From assembly GCA_963678705.1 (NCBI GenBank), contig CAVMBN010000131.1, positions 124,001 through 188,000 of the forward strand: 64,000 nt of DNA, given 5' to 3'. Both the position numbers and the translations under genes were made by a program. The stretch comes from Panorpa germanica. Its lineage: Eukaryota > Arthropoda > Insecta > Mecoptera > Panorpidae. Below the pieces are notes generated by a model, which did no database searches, was not told the origin of the DNA, and saw nothing but the letters and a program-made list of their open reading frames with translations. Shown here one piece after another: positions 1 through 9,749 of this stretch (position 1 is the first letter of the stretch; the number at the start of each line of letters is the position of its first letter).

Positions 1-45
1 ATTTATTATCTTGTTTAAGCATGATATTAGGGTCACTTGATAACT
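1..45 (-). repeat. 3' LTR fragment of element 1
   Basis: Identical to 4205-4249. In element orientation it starts AGTTATCAAGTGACCC. The purine-rich stretch immediately inside it (complement of 46-54, GGATGGAGG) is the likely polypurine tract. The rest of the LTR lies left of the window. Confidence 0.85.
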
Positions 46-114
46 CCTCCATCCTTAGAGAGAAAAATAGAGAAATCTCGTGAAGGTGTCTCGATTTTTC
101 TAGATGTAGTCGTC

Positions 115-3100
115 TTATCTGTTTCCTGATAAGGGTCCTGCAGCAATAGTATTTGTATTGATTTTTCTCTGTGAAATTTCTTTTACATGAACATCTTTGA
201 TTTTATTAGTGACTGCATCGGAAATGGCTAATACTTTATTATCTTTGATTGCTGTTACTTTATGTGGTCCTGTTTGTGGATTCGTTATCTTCCCTCTTCT
301 TCTATCATTTCTTCTAATGTATACTTCTTGTCCCAGTGCTATTTGGGGGTTACTTCTAGTTCTATTTTGGTTTTCTATAACTTTTTCTTTTTGTTGTTCT
401 ATTTTGCTTTTTATCATTTTATATACATTATTCATTTGTTCTTTGTGCATATGGACATATGTAGCGTAGTTTTAAGGTATGATTTCTGTTTCTAGGATTT
501 CTCTATGAGGGTGACCAGTCATTATTTCATTTGGTGTAAGTTTTGTTATTGTATTCGGTGTGTTATTATACGCTATGAGACAATACATCATCCTTCTTTC
601 TTTGTCAATTTCTTGAGGATAAAGAGTTTTATTTAGTCTATACAATTCTATAATGGTCGAGTGAAGTCTTTCAACTGGTCCATTTGATTCGTGGTGCCAT
701 GGTGTTGTAAAATGAATATCTATTTTATGTAGTTGCATTAATGTTTTCACTTCTATGTTGTTGAATTCTGAACCGTTATCTGTTGTAATATTTTCGGGTA
801 ATCCGTGTTGTGCAAATATTTCTATTAATGTTCTAGTTGTTTCATCTGCATTTTTTCCTAAGATCCTTTTAATGAAGGCAAATTTAGAGAATGTATCAAT
901 CAATGTCAAGTAGGTAACATTTTCTATAATAAAGGTATCCATATGAAGTGTTTGAAAGGGTTTATCTGGTGTTCTTGTTACGTTAAGTAGGGGTCTGTTT
1001 GGATGTCTTTCGTATTTTGATGTTTGACATACCTGACAATTATTTATATATTCTTGAATGTGTTTGTTCATATAATCCCAAAAGTATTTTTTTCTGATTA
1101 TTTCTTTTATTATTGAAATCCCTCGATGTGTAGTCTTTCCTTCATGGAAATGTTTAATAATTTCAATTTCACTTTCTTCTCCTATGATTTCTTCTAGTTT
1201 CCTTAGACATCTAATTATTTTTAGGTTGGAGAATAACTCTATTTTTATTTGACACGCTACTTCGTATATGTCATCTGAGCAATGCATATAATATTTATGT
1301 TTCATAATCGTATTTTTAAATGTGTTTAAAAGTTCTTCTTTTACGTTTTGTCTATTTACTTCTATTGTTTCCATGTTTCTGAGCTTGGCTTTTATTGTTT
1401 TATTTTGAGGGTCTGCTAGTGTAAATTGAAAAATTAACTGATTTTTCTTGTTATTCACGATTTTATTCGACATAGGTATTCCTTGATCACTATACTCCTG
1501 TGTGTGTACTGTATGGATAAGTTCGTAGTGGATATCCAATTCTTCCAATGCAGTTATCATTTTATTTTCGTTTATTTCTGCAATTATATTTTCCTCTGGT
1601 TTGTTGGAAATTGTTTTACTTATATCATATTGTTTTTGGAATAAGTAATTTATTAAGTTCTTTACTTGGGTCAACTCTAGTTTATCTAGGTCAAATGCTA
1701 GTCTACGTATTCTGAGTCTTTTCACTTGACTTTCTTTCATGAGTCTCCTTAGCGTTTGTAGTGCCTTGAACAGTATTTGATATGTTGGCTTATCATAGTA
1801 TTTTTCTTTTCTGTGAACATTTATCCACATAGTATATGCCTCTTTTTCTGAATCTTCTTGCTTTTCCGGTAAGCACTTAGTTTTGTTTTCCTTTTCAATT
1901 TTTCGTTCTATTTTAAATTTTTCAATTTTCTTATTTTCTGCTTTTTCTTGTTTTATACGGTATGACTTTTCTACCTCGAAATATTGTGTATTTTGTTTTC
2001 CTGGTTCTTCTTGTTTCATGTTTTGTTGTTTCTCTATTTCAATATCTTGTATAGTTTGCTTTTCTGTTACTTGCTTGATTCTTTGTTGATTTTTTACTTT
2101 GAAATCTTGAAAGTTTTGATTTTTTGTTTGTTGATTAACCTTTTGTTTATTTGGTATTTTAAAATGTTGTATTTCTTGATTCTTTGTTTCTTGTTTGACA
2201 TTTTGCAGATTTTCTACTTTGAAATCTTGCATGTTCTCATCTTCTGTGTCTTGTTTGACGTTTACTTCAACAATTGAATTTTTATCGGTTTTTATTTTAA
2301 TAAATGTTTTAACATCTTTTTCGTTTACTTCTGTATTCCAAACTTCATCTGTAGTGTTTTCACTCTGTACTTTGATTTCAGTATTATATAGTTCCAATTT
2401 ATTTGAATTCTGAAAGTATATCGGTATCACGGTATCATTAATGGTTAACATCTTTTTATTGAAGTTAATATTAGCTCCAAGTTTTGTTAATAAATCCATT
2501 CCTAGTAATCCATCAAATTTATCACTACATTTAAACAAAAAGACTTTACAAATGTCTTTACTCTTAAATATTGGAAATATGGGGATGTGAGCCACTTTAT
2601 TATGGTATGTGGTACCATGGGCCGTCTGAATACAAAAAGCTTCTTCAGAAATACATTGGGGTAAATTTCTGTATATCAAATTGGGGTTAATTATGGTTTT
2701 GGATGATCCGGTGTCTATAAGTAATTTTATGTTGAGTTTGTTATCAATTATATAGGGTAGGAAATTACTTGATGTTATATTATTAATTGTTATATTTTCT
2801 CTGCTTCCAATCTCTGAATTAATTACTGATGTAGTATCCATAGGTGTCCACTGCTTCTTAATAGGTTCATTAGGGTATCGGTTCCATAAGTTGCTTTCTT
2901 TGGAGACCTTTGTATTTGGTGCTCGCCAATTTTGTTGATGGGGTTGTTGAAAATTGCTCTGTCTCCGTGATTGATTATCTTTAAAATCGGATGTGTTTGA
3001 ATTGCTCTGTCTCCATGATCGTTTATCATTAAAATCGGATGTGTGAGAAATATTAAATTTTTCAGATTGTTTAGGGTGGTTGAATGTTCTTTGTGTCATT

Positions 3101-3774
3101 CTGACTGGTTGTTGTGCCAGTTTATTATTCGTATTTTCTTGCCTTTGCCAATTCCTGTCGTTCTGTTCTTCTGTTACAATAGAGATTGCTTGTTCCAGTG
3201 TAGTGGGTGCTCTGGTTCTCAAGAATGATCCAAAAGGTTCCCTTAAGCCTGCTTTAAAAGATTTTAGAGCCACTTCGTCGTACATTTTTGTCTTCATATT
3301 TCTTTCTTCTATTGCTCCATTGCATTTTTGGTTAGCATATAATAATGCTCTCAATTTTCTACATTTTTCATAGAATTCAAGGAATGTTTCATTCCTCTGC
3401 CTTATTTCCATCAGTTCTCGCAGTAATGACATCTCATCTCTAGGGTCGCAAAATGCTTGTGTCAATGTCATTTTAATTTCTGCCCAGCTCTGTATGTCCC
3501 TTCCTTCTATTAGTGAGGCAGCTTTTCCAATTAATTTTGCTCGAATCGCTTCTATTAAAGCGACGTTGTCGAAGCAATCTAATCTACTTTCATTGAAAAA
3601 TTGGCCCAGTAACAATTCGCTTGTTCTGATGTAGTCCGGTAAGCCTTCGGATCTACCATCATACTCTTTTATCATTCCCAAATATTGTTGGAAATTATTA
3701 TTAGTTGACGTTGTCATTTTTTCTTTTTTATTTATATTCAATTGTGTAAAAAGGTAATTCAATTGATCTACCAT
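115..3774 (-). pseudogene. Gag-protease-linker-integrase polyprotein lacking RT/RNase H
   Basis: One reading frame of about 1219 codons with a single in-frame stop at 472-474, so the first 1100 residues are open and the last 111 follow in the same frame. Order seen: gag capsid-like region (about 30-290), aspartic protease with DTGSS (about 340-450), a Lys/Gln/Glu-rich linker of about 20-residue imperfect repeats (about 480-640), a stretch resembling the segment between RNase H and integrase in errantiviruses, then integrase with HHCC zinc region, LHMDTF, TTDNGSEF and a PVERLH glutamate, plus a C-terminal GPHKV domain after the stop. No RT palm motif (YxDD) or RNase H was found. Gag, protease and integrase are fused in frame, so it could function only with RT supplied elsewhere. 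The first Met may be at residue 20 instead. Confidence 0.8.
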
Positions 3775-3956
3775 ATATTAATAGATGAACCTTTAATCTT
3801 CTTGTAGTCCTTTGTCCTTGGTCCTTAGTTATCAGTTCACTTCACTATATTTTACACAGCTTATTTTTAATTTTATTTAATTTTTAAATCTTCTTCCCTG
3901 GGGTGAATAGATTTGTTCTTTTCCGTCACAATGCTTTGGTTTTATCTCCGCCGCTA

Positions 3957-3972
3957 GACGACGACTGCGCCA
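3957..3972 (-). other. Primer binding site, tRNA-Ser type
   Basis: In element orientation the sequence after the LTR is TGGCGCAGTCGTCGTC, whose first T is shared with the LTR end. TGGCGCAGTC is the known tRNA-Ser-type PBS start of several errantiviruses; the assignment is from memory of the family. Confidence 0.7.
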
Positions 3973-4249
3973 GTTATGTTATTGCTAGTTATGTTATTAG
4001 TAAATAACAATAGTTAAAATAGTATATACTTTATTTATATTGATAAATAAAGCTTCTCTACAATTATCTACCTTTTATTACAAATATTATCTCCTCGATG
4101 GAGTATCACTAAACTACTTAAAACAACTGAATTAATTAATAGTAAAACAAATTGATTTAAGACAATGTGATTTAAATATTATTTGGTTACTTGGATAATA
4201 ATATATTTATTATCTTGTTTAAGCATGATATTAGGGTCACTTGATAACT
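3972..4249 (-). repeat. 5' LTR of element 1
   Basis: 278 bp bounded by AGTTAT and ATAACT. The outer 45 bp match 1-45. The PBS abuts it on the inside and the cgcg target sequence on the outside. Confidence 0.85.
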
Positions 4250-4894
4250 CGCGTAGTATTTGGTTCTAGAAAGATCACATGTAAGCAATAACAGATATAC
4301 GCGGAATACAGTTGTTCATGTTATCACTAATGAACACGCGTATTAAGTTATGCGGCGACGAGTAAACAGCTTCGTTATTAAAATGTCTTGATATTTGTAC
4401 AGGAATGCGCAACCTTTTCTGCTAATTCCAGTTATTATTTTATAACTATAATTTTTGTATGCTCAGACGCCCGCAAATTTGTAACAGTATATATATAAAA
4501 TTCAAAGTTTGTTTGCATTCTTTAATGCTTGGCTAGAATTATAATATTGCAATACTACACTAATTATGTATTACTGTTGAAAAATAACTTGCAATAAATC
4601 ACCAATCTGACTGAGAAAGCAATGATGCAATAACAGTACCATTATAGTATTATAATTTTAGGGATAGGAATTAGCATTAAAAGTTGACCAATGGTATTTA
4701 TATTTGGAGCTAACATTTAGAATTTTCTTTAGAAGATTTAATACCTTTTTAACTGTAACATGTTAAATAAAAATAGCTATTTAGTATCTTTTAGAAACAA
4801 TTATCGGCTATACTAAATATTCTTAAATTAAGTTAAATACAGATTTTCGTCAACAGGTCACGTTTTTAAATAAATATATTTCAGATGTACGTAC

Positions 4895-5690
4895 AGGGTG
4901 CGACGCAAGAACATTATTATTTTAAAAAATCATAAAACAAAAATTTATTTAAAATATTTTTTAATTACTTTCTGAAAATAAAATCTTGAAAATGGCCTCC
5001 GTTTTGATCAACTTCATTTACGATGTATGTATCTATGTTCGCAATAGCAGCATGAATATTGTTCTTCAGCTCACCAGGGCTTTAAGATTCTCACATAAAA
5101 AATAATCGCAGGGTGCTATATTTATCTAAACCATCATGACGCATGTTTTCGATGCCCTTTTTTTATTGAAACAAAATCACGTATATTAAGTTTTTGCATC
5201 ACTACCAGTTTGTATGGATGAAATTTCAGGTCCTGATAAAGGCTGCGTCTCACTGTGCAATCAGAAATTGAAATATTAGCTATTTGTTTGCGTGCAGATC
5301 GCTCAGGGGATCTTAACACTGCCCGCCTCACTCTCTCGACATCTCTCTGGTGTCCTGATGGTTCTTAAAGGTTCTAGTTTTTTTCACACAATACTCATAT
5401 CCATAAACGTGTCCATCCACTGAAATATTATTCAGGAACACAATCTGCAGGCGCGAATTTGAATTTGAAATTGATTTCTGAATGGACACTGCATTGCAAT
5501 GTATGAACGGCCATTGCAAAAGGAAGACGTCGTGTCGAGTGCACGTTCATCCCCCGTGCACTGCATGGTCGTTAATAAACAACAAATACTTGCACTACAC
5601 TCTTTTTGAATGAGCAAAATCACACTCTCCCAGGATAAATGGGCGCTGTGTAGCCCGCGTTTTAAATAAGGAAATTCCCACGTCATACTC
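4895..5690 (-). pseudogene. Decayed mariner/Tc1-like transposase remnant (copy A)
   Basis: On the minus strand, broken frames carry a helix-turn-helix-like stretch with SPERSARK, DCTVRR and FHPYKLVVMQ. This resembles the N-terminal region of a widespread insect mariner-like transposase family in which a 'TVRRIL..DL.FHPYK' pattern recurs. Further downstream another frame reads like the family C-terminus (ELK..I.AAIANID, GGHFQDFIFR). Several stops and frameshifts separate the pieces, the catalytic DDE core is not recognisable, and the gene is dead. The motif cagggtgcgacgcaagaac at 4896-4914 may be near one element end. The same remnant, with the same breaks, is in copy B, so it decayed before the duplication. 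Confidence 0.55.
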
Positions 5691-6363
5691 TTTACCTATC
5701 TGACAAACAAATTAATTATTCTACATATTTTTATTTAGGTAAAAAAGTAAAGTAAGTCAGCTTACTTCCTTTTTAACATTAGCCATTCTATACTTAATTC
5801 ATAAGTCATATTTCCATTTAACTAGGATTAGGCAAAGCGTCTGATTGGATTATGTTAACTATCCTGCAACTAAATTTCTATATTAAAAGATGCTTAACTA
5901 AGACACATTTCTAAAACCATAAATAAATAAAATAGTCAGCAGTAAAATATCCTGACTCTCCACTGACATCCAGGCAACCAAGGCCTTTATTATTAAAAAA
6001 GCATATACAGAGATTTTACAAGATAAGAAACTAATCATTTATTTAATATTATATAATTTATATATAATATAATACATATACATATATATGAAATCTAACT
6101 TACGATCTATACATGTGTGATAATCAGAATGAATAATTATCTATTACAACATAATATGTTTTATTTAAACATAAAAATAAGTTTGACATACGTACTAGTT
6201 TTAAAAACAATTTGCATCAAATATAAAATTATACCATCAACTTATTACAAAATAGTCTTCGCTAAAGGCAGCCCCGCACTGGTTTAGGTTAGTTTTTCTT
6301 ATTAGGAAGTCCATCTTATGACAAGGGAAAGAAAAAATAAGCGATTTTAAGAAAACTTCATAA

Positions 6364-6369
6364 AATATA
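6364..6369. repeat. Polinton target-site duplication (left), aatata
   Basis: Six bases aatata directly before the left TIR, repeated at 34170-34175 directly after the right TIR. Joined, the flanks match 37751-37775 of copy B, where aatata occurs once. Polintons are known to make 6-bp TSDs. Confidence 0.95.
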
Positions 6370-6686
6370 AGTAGGGTAAGAAAGCGGGTTCTAGGACAGT
6401 TTAGAAATTGAGATGTAAAGTATTGTAGGTCACGTAGGTCACGGTATGAAGAAGGGGGTGTGGCTAGACAATGTTGTGGTGGGGATGCATATAGGTCACG
6501 GTATGAAGAAGGGGGCGTGGCTAGACAATGTTGGGGGTAATAGTGGGGTAATATGAAAGAGTGAGATAGCGATAATAAGTATTACGTGTGTGTTAGTATT
6601 GGTGTTGAAGTTATGGCCGTAATTATTGCATTCTTCGTCAATTTCCGGAAACCAATCGTTTATGTTCGTGTCCTAGATGTATCTGT
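6370..6686 (+). repeat. Polinton left terminal inverted repeat
   Basis: 317 bp matching the reverse complement of 33904-34169 (266 bp). The length difference is an extra stretch of about 51 bp near 6430-6490, which duplicates the motif ggtcacggtatgaagaaggg...gtggctagacaatgttg found once in the right TIR. Confidence 0.93.
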
Positions 6687-6972
6687 GGATGCAGTCAGTA
6701 TAAGATCATAGCGTATTTCTTATTATTAGTTGTAATTATGATTACGTTAAAAAGACATAGTTGGTACTACTGCAAGTATATACTCATATATATTCCCACT
6801 TATGCATTTTGATGCATGTATGCATATGTAACGGGATTCTGTTGATGGGGGTGGGATTTAATATGGAGTGGTAGAGATGGTAAATTCATGTATAAATGTC
6901 ACTTAAATAGAGATGATGTTTAGTTGTAATTACAGAGTAATGTTTTCTTAGTTCAAACTAAAGTTTAATAGT

Positions 6973-7410
6973 ATGAACGGATTTAAGAATATTCCAGACG
7001 TAACATGGTTGTTGGATTCGGGGGATATACGCGTCGGCATTGATAGTGAAGATAGATATTATGTGCAGGATATAACTGACGATTTTGATATAGATGACTG
7101 TGATCCAGAGGATATGACGGATGAAGAAAAGAAGACATACGAGAAAATTATAGAGAGTTATGCTGATAAAATATTAATAGGTCATGAAGAAATTGAAATA
7201 CGGGAAGAAGATTCTGATGTGGAAATCATAGATTTATTAGAGAGTGATAGTAAAGTTATTGAAATATTAGACTCGGACGAACAGAAAGAAGATTCTGATG
7301 TGGAAATCATAGATTTATTAGAGAGTGATAGTGAAGTTATTGAAATATTAGACTCGGACGATGAAACTGTACAAGTGTTAGACTCTGATGACGAAATTGT
7401 AAAAGTATAA
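6973..7410 (+). CDS. Acidic protein with tandem SUMO-interaction-like motifs
   Basis: 145 aa, very acidic, ATG start, about 290 bp inside the left TIR, AATAAA downstream near 7452. No family recognised. The second half contains an 81-bp (27-codon) direct repeat, 7207-7287 and 7288-7368. Each repeat has the core DVEIIDLLESDS followed by VIEILDSD, and there is a further VQVLDSDDE. Alternating Val/Ile/Leu flanked by Asp, Glu and Ser is the pattern of SUMO-interacting motifs. I infer up to five SIM-like elements. Low-complexity acidic sequence can mimic SIMs, so binding is a hypothesis. As the first gene at the left end it may be an early or host-interaction protein, which is inference. Open frame with no breaks. 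Confidence 0.65.
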   Translation: MNGFKNIPDVTWLLDSGDIRVGIDSEDRYYVQDITDDFDIDDCDPEDMTDEEKKTYEKIIESYADKILIGHEEIEIREEDSDVEIIDLLESDSKVIEILDSDEQKEDSDVEIIDLLESDSEVIEILDSDDETVQVLDSDDEIVKV

Positions 7411-7448
7411 CATAGTGATTAATGTATTTTTTTTTAATGTAAAATTCT

Positions 7449-7564
7449 ATAAATAAATGAACTTTTAAAAGCAATTGTTATTTATATTTTGATTTTGAAA
7501 CTGAAATATATAATTTAAAATGGATAACGGTTGTAAGATTATTAAGCATATGAGAACAATTATT
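7449..7564. repeat. Subterminal inverted duplication carrying the PolB start region (left copy)
   Basis: 116 bp nearly identical to the reverse complement of 33182-33297, which holds the upstream region and first codons of PolB. Not part of the TIR proper, being separated from it by the acidic gene. Confidence 0.88.
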
Positions 7565-7600
7565 GAACTGAAAAGTAATGCATTTAAGGTTGGGTTTTGA
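7520..7600 (+). pseudogene. PolB 5'-end fragment (26 codons)
   Basis: Starts with the same codons as the PolB gene on the other end of the element (MDNGCKIIKHMRTII) and then diverges and stops after 26 codons. It is a by-product of the subterminal inverted duplication and cannot encode a polymerase. Whether the copied upstream sequence still works as a promoter is unknown. Confidence 0.75.
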
Positions 7601-7725
7601 AATAAGTTTTAATTTTAATAAATATAGTATAGGGAGGGGATTAGAGTATATAATCTGTAGATATTTTATATTTTCTTCAGTTACAAATAAATATTTTAAC
7701 AAGTTTAACTAAACATTTTATAATA

Positions 7726-8541
7726 ATGGCTTATCGTTACAAACCATATCCAATGTTTAATAAAAATAAAAAGTTAAGTTTTGATAGTGATAAATCCGAT
7801 TCTAAAATAATATATGATTATTCTATATATTTATTAAAATCATTATATTATTTAAATAACAGTAAATCAAAACAAGCATTAGTTGGAATTAAAGTAAATA
7901 ATTTATGTGAAGCCATTTTGAAAATAGAAAAGGTTAATGGAAATGGCGTTATTATATCAGAGCAGGATTGGAATACCCTGTTAAATAATAAAAACAACAT
8001 TTCCAATTATTTTGAAGGAAGTGAATATTTAGATCAGTCTCACATAACCTTATCAAATTGCACAATACATTTTCAAACTTTCTATGAAAAGCCAACTATG
8101 GTTCTTGAAGAAAATATACAATGTCAACAGCAAGATTTGAATGAACAAAAACTTAAATCATCTTCTGTTTATTTACAGAAAGAATCTTGGGACAACTTGC
8201 TTAATATATCTCATTGTATAACAGTGACATTAAAAAATTATAATTTGTGTTCTAAATTAGTGGATAAATCTTTATATCAAGTTCAAAATAATTTGTTTAA
8301 TGTGTTAAAGGATACTCAAAGTATAAATTATAAAAATCACAATATTAATTTTTATGAGTGTTTTATTAAAAATAATATAAATAACCATATTGATTTAAAT
8401 AATAATTTTAGCCATATATCATCAAAAATAAACTTGGAACTGTTGGAACAAGAAATAAAAATTTTATGCATAGACTTTTTTAAAATTAAATTATACAATA
8501 ACGCTGAAGAATATATATATAACTTATCAAAAAATTATTAA
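7726..8541 (+). CDS. Polinton protein of unknown function, part 1 (271 aa)
   Basis: 271 aa, Asn/Lys/Ile-rich like its neighbours, beginning MAYRYKPYP. No family recognised. Two internal stretches resemble each other: EQDWNTLLNNKNNI (about residue 80) and KESWDNLLNISHCI (about 150), suggesting a duplicated small domain built on a W..LL core. The frame closes at TAA 8539-8541, and an overlapping -1 frame continues directly as the next entry, so the two may be one protein of about 510 aa. The first nine codons and upstream sequence recur as an inverted 46-bp copy near the right end (33569-33614). Confidence 0.65.
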   Translation: MAYRYKPYPMFNKNKKLSFDSDKSDSKIIYDYSIYLLKSLYYLNNSKSKQALVGIKVNNLCEAILKIEKVNGNGVIISEQDWNTLLNNKNNISNYFEGSEYLDQSHITLSNCTIHFQTFYEKPTMVLEENIQCQQQDLNEQKLKSSSVYLQKESWDNLLNISHCITVTLKNYNLCSKLVDKSLYQVQNNLFNVLKDTQSINYKNHNINFYECFIKNNINNHIDLNNNFSHISSKINLELLEQEIKILCIDFFKIKLYNNAEEYIYNLSKNY

Positions 8542-9263
8542 CTGAATCATTAAATGCAGATATTGAGATACAGAATATATCAGAAATGTTAACTTCTTTA
8601 AACAATGAGGAGGATTTTAAAAATTTTGAACCTATTAACACAAATTTGACGTCTACTAAATTAACAGCAGTTCCATTTTTATTTAATGAAGTACCTATAT
8701 TATTAAAGCAAGATATGTATTTAATCAAAATAGGATTAAATTGTACTAATCAGTTTGAACCAGAAATTTATATTTACAATAAATACAATTTTGGGCTAAA
8801 ATTCAGTTTAGGTGATTATTTTGAACTTATAGAGCACATACAGCAATTGATTAATATGTTTAATGGACAATTGTTTATATCATCCAATGTTCTAATAGGA
8901 TCAAATTATAAAATAAATATATTTAATCCAAATAGTATTTCAATTACATCAAATTGTAAAACTTATATATCCGTGTTTTTAAATATTTATGATTTAATAC
9001 ATATCATGTCTTTAAATTATTATATTAACTTTAGTATTACTCATTTTTCTTGCATGCAGAATAACTTATTAAATACATATAATCTATTTTTAAATAATAT
9101 CGTAATATATTTAAGAAATAAAAATATTGGTGTTTCCAAAGAGGTTTTAACTGAATTTTTATTTCATAATTGTCAAGAAATAAATTATGATGATATATTA
9201 TTAAGAATGATAATATTATCAAATATGTCTTATATATTGGATGAAATATCAAAAATATTGTAA
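8523..9263 (+). CDS. Polinton protein of unknown function, part 2 (-1 frame; first ATG 8586)
   Basis: Frame open from 8523, with 225 aa from the first ATG at 8586. It lies -1 relative to the previous ORF and overlaps it by 19 nt. The overlap holds AAAAAAT at 8529-8535, positioned in the upstream frame as A AAA AAT, four bases before the stop. This is either a one-base decay/assembly indel splitting a single gene or a -1 ribosomal slip site. Other genes of this Polinton carry indels, so decay is the simpler reading. No recognisable domain; mixed hydrophobic and Asn-rich composition. Confidence 0.55.
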   Translation, partial: LIKKLLTESLNADIEIQNISEMLTSLNNEEDFKNFEPINTNLTSTKLTAVPFLFNEVPILLKQDMYLIKIGLNCTNQFEPEIYIYNKYNFGLKFSLGDYFELIEHIQQLINMFNGQLFISSNVLIGSNYKINIFNPNSISITSNCKTYISVFLNIYDLIHIMSLNYYINFSITHFSCMQNNLLNTYNLFLNNIVIYLRNKNIGVSKEVLTEFLFHNCQEINYDDILLRMIILSNMSYILDEISKIL

Positions 9264-9311
9264 TTCCATCATTTATAATATATAAAAATTTAAAATGTAT
9301 TTTTTTTTTTT

Positions 9312-9686
9312 TTATTTATTTATTAAGGTATAACTATTTCCATTAGAATCATAATATAAATTAAAATTACAATCACAACAGTTTCTTATTTGACATGGAG
9401 GTCCATCTCTTTGTATTCTTCCTTTGTTATAATGTTTGTAGCATAACCGACGCCCCTGCATATAGTGATCTTCTTTTAAATGTATTGGAAGCCGGTTCCA
9501 GTTTTGTTCAATATCGGTGGAAAACATTATATAATGCAAAAAGAACTCTATTAGTAGTAAATGTAACTCATCGTCCGTAAGATTTTCTAGTAAACACTCA
9601 CTTTCTTTGTATTTTTTTAGAACAGCTCCAACTTTTGAAATCGTTTTCGAAACTTGTTCATGATCATTTATAAATTTATAATCCAT
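9312..9686 (-). CDS. Small Cys-rich protein, unknown (124 aa)
   Basis: 124 aa, ATG start, intact. The N-terminal two thirds look helical. The C-terminal third has clustered cysteines and histidines (RRLCYKH, PPCQIRNCCDCN), compatible with a small zinc-binding module. Follows the major capsid gene by 63 bp on the same strand, so it belongs to the minus-strand morphogenesis cluster by position. Its 3' end converges on the plus-strand gene ending at 9263 across an A/T-rich spacer. I do not recognise a family. Confidence 0.6.
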   Translation of the reverse strand: MDYKFINDHEQVSKTISKVGAVLKKYKESECLLENLTDDELHLLLIEFFLHYIMFSTDIEQNWNRLPIHLKEDHYMQGRRLCYKHYNKGRIQRDGPPCQIRNCCDCNFNLYYDSNGNSYTLINK

Positions 9687-9749
9687 TATTTGGTTATGAG
9701 ATGGTTACTCTTTAATGACTTTAAAGATATTAATCATTATTTATAATGG

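Larger units (their letters stand above)
1..4249 (-). mobile_element. Errantivirus-like Gypsy LTR retrotransposon without RT (element 1), 3' LTR cut by window edge
   Basis: Minus-strand element. Seen directly: 45 bp of the 3' LTR at 1-45 are identical to 4205-4249, the outer part of a 278-bp 5' LTR at 3972-4249. LTR ends are AGTTAT...ATAACT, as in gypsy-type errantiviruses. A PBS starting GGCGCAGTC follows the 5' LTR. One long ORF encodes gag, protease and integrase. There is no room or ORF for env: only 69 bp separate the ORF end from the 3' LTR. The right flank reads cgcgtagtattt. The homologous uninterrupted locus at 35644-35655 reads aatacgcgtagt, so the insertion fell in an alternating purine-pyrimidine stretch with a probable 4-bp TSD cgcg. 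That fits the YRYRYR-type target preference known for errantiviruses; the left TSD is off-window. Confidence 0.85.
4250..6369. repeat. Copy A (left part) of a large duplicated host segment
   Basis: Nearly identical to 35648-37767 (copy B), with scattered substitutions only. Its continuation lies beyond the Polinton at 34176-34944. Contains the decayed transposase at 4895-5690. The rest, 4250-4894 and 5691-6369, is AT-rich and non-coding; I see no gene in it. Interrupted on the left by element 1 and on the right by the Polinton. Confidence 0.85.

Noticed and set aside
472..474. Stop codon before the integrase C-terminus as a programmed readthrough site
   Set aside because: Errantiviruses do not use readthrough here; single nonsense mutation or error is simpler.
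1883..2413. Plus-strand Phe/Leu/Cys-rich ORFs
   Set aside because: Antisense shadows of the Lys/Gln-rich linker of element 1; same for 62380-63180.
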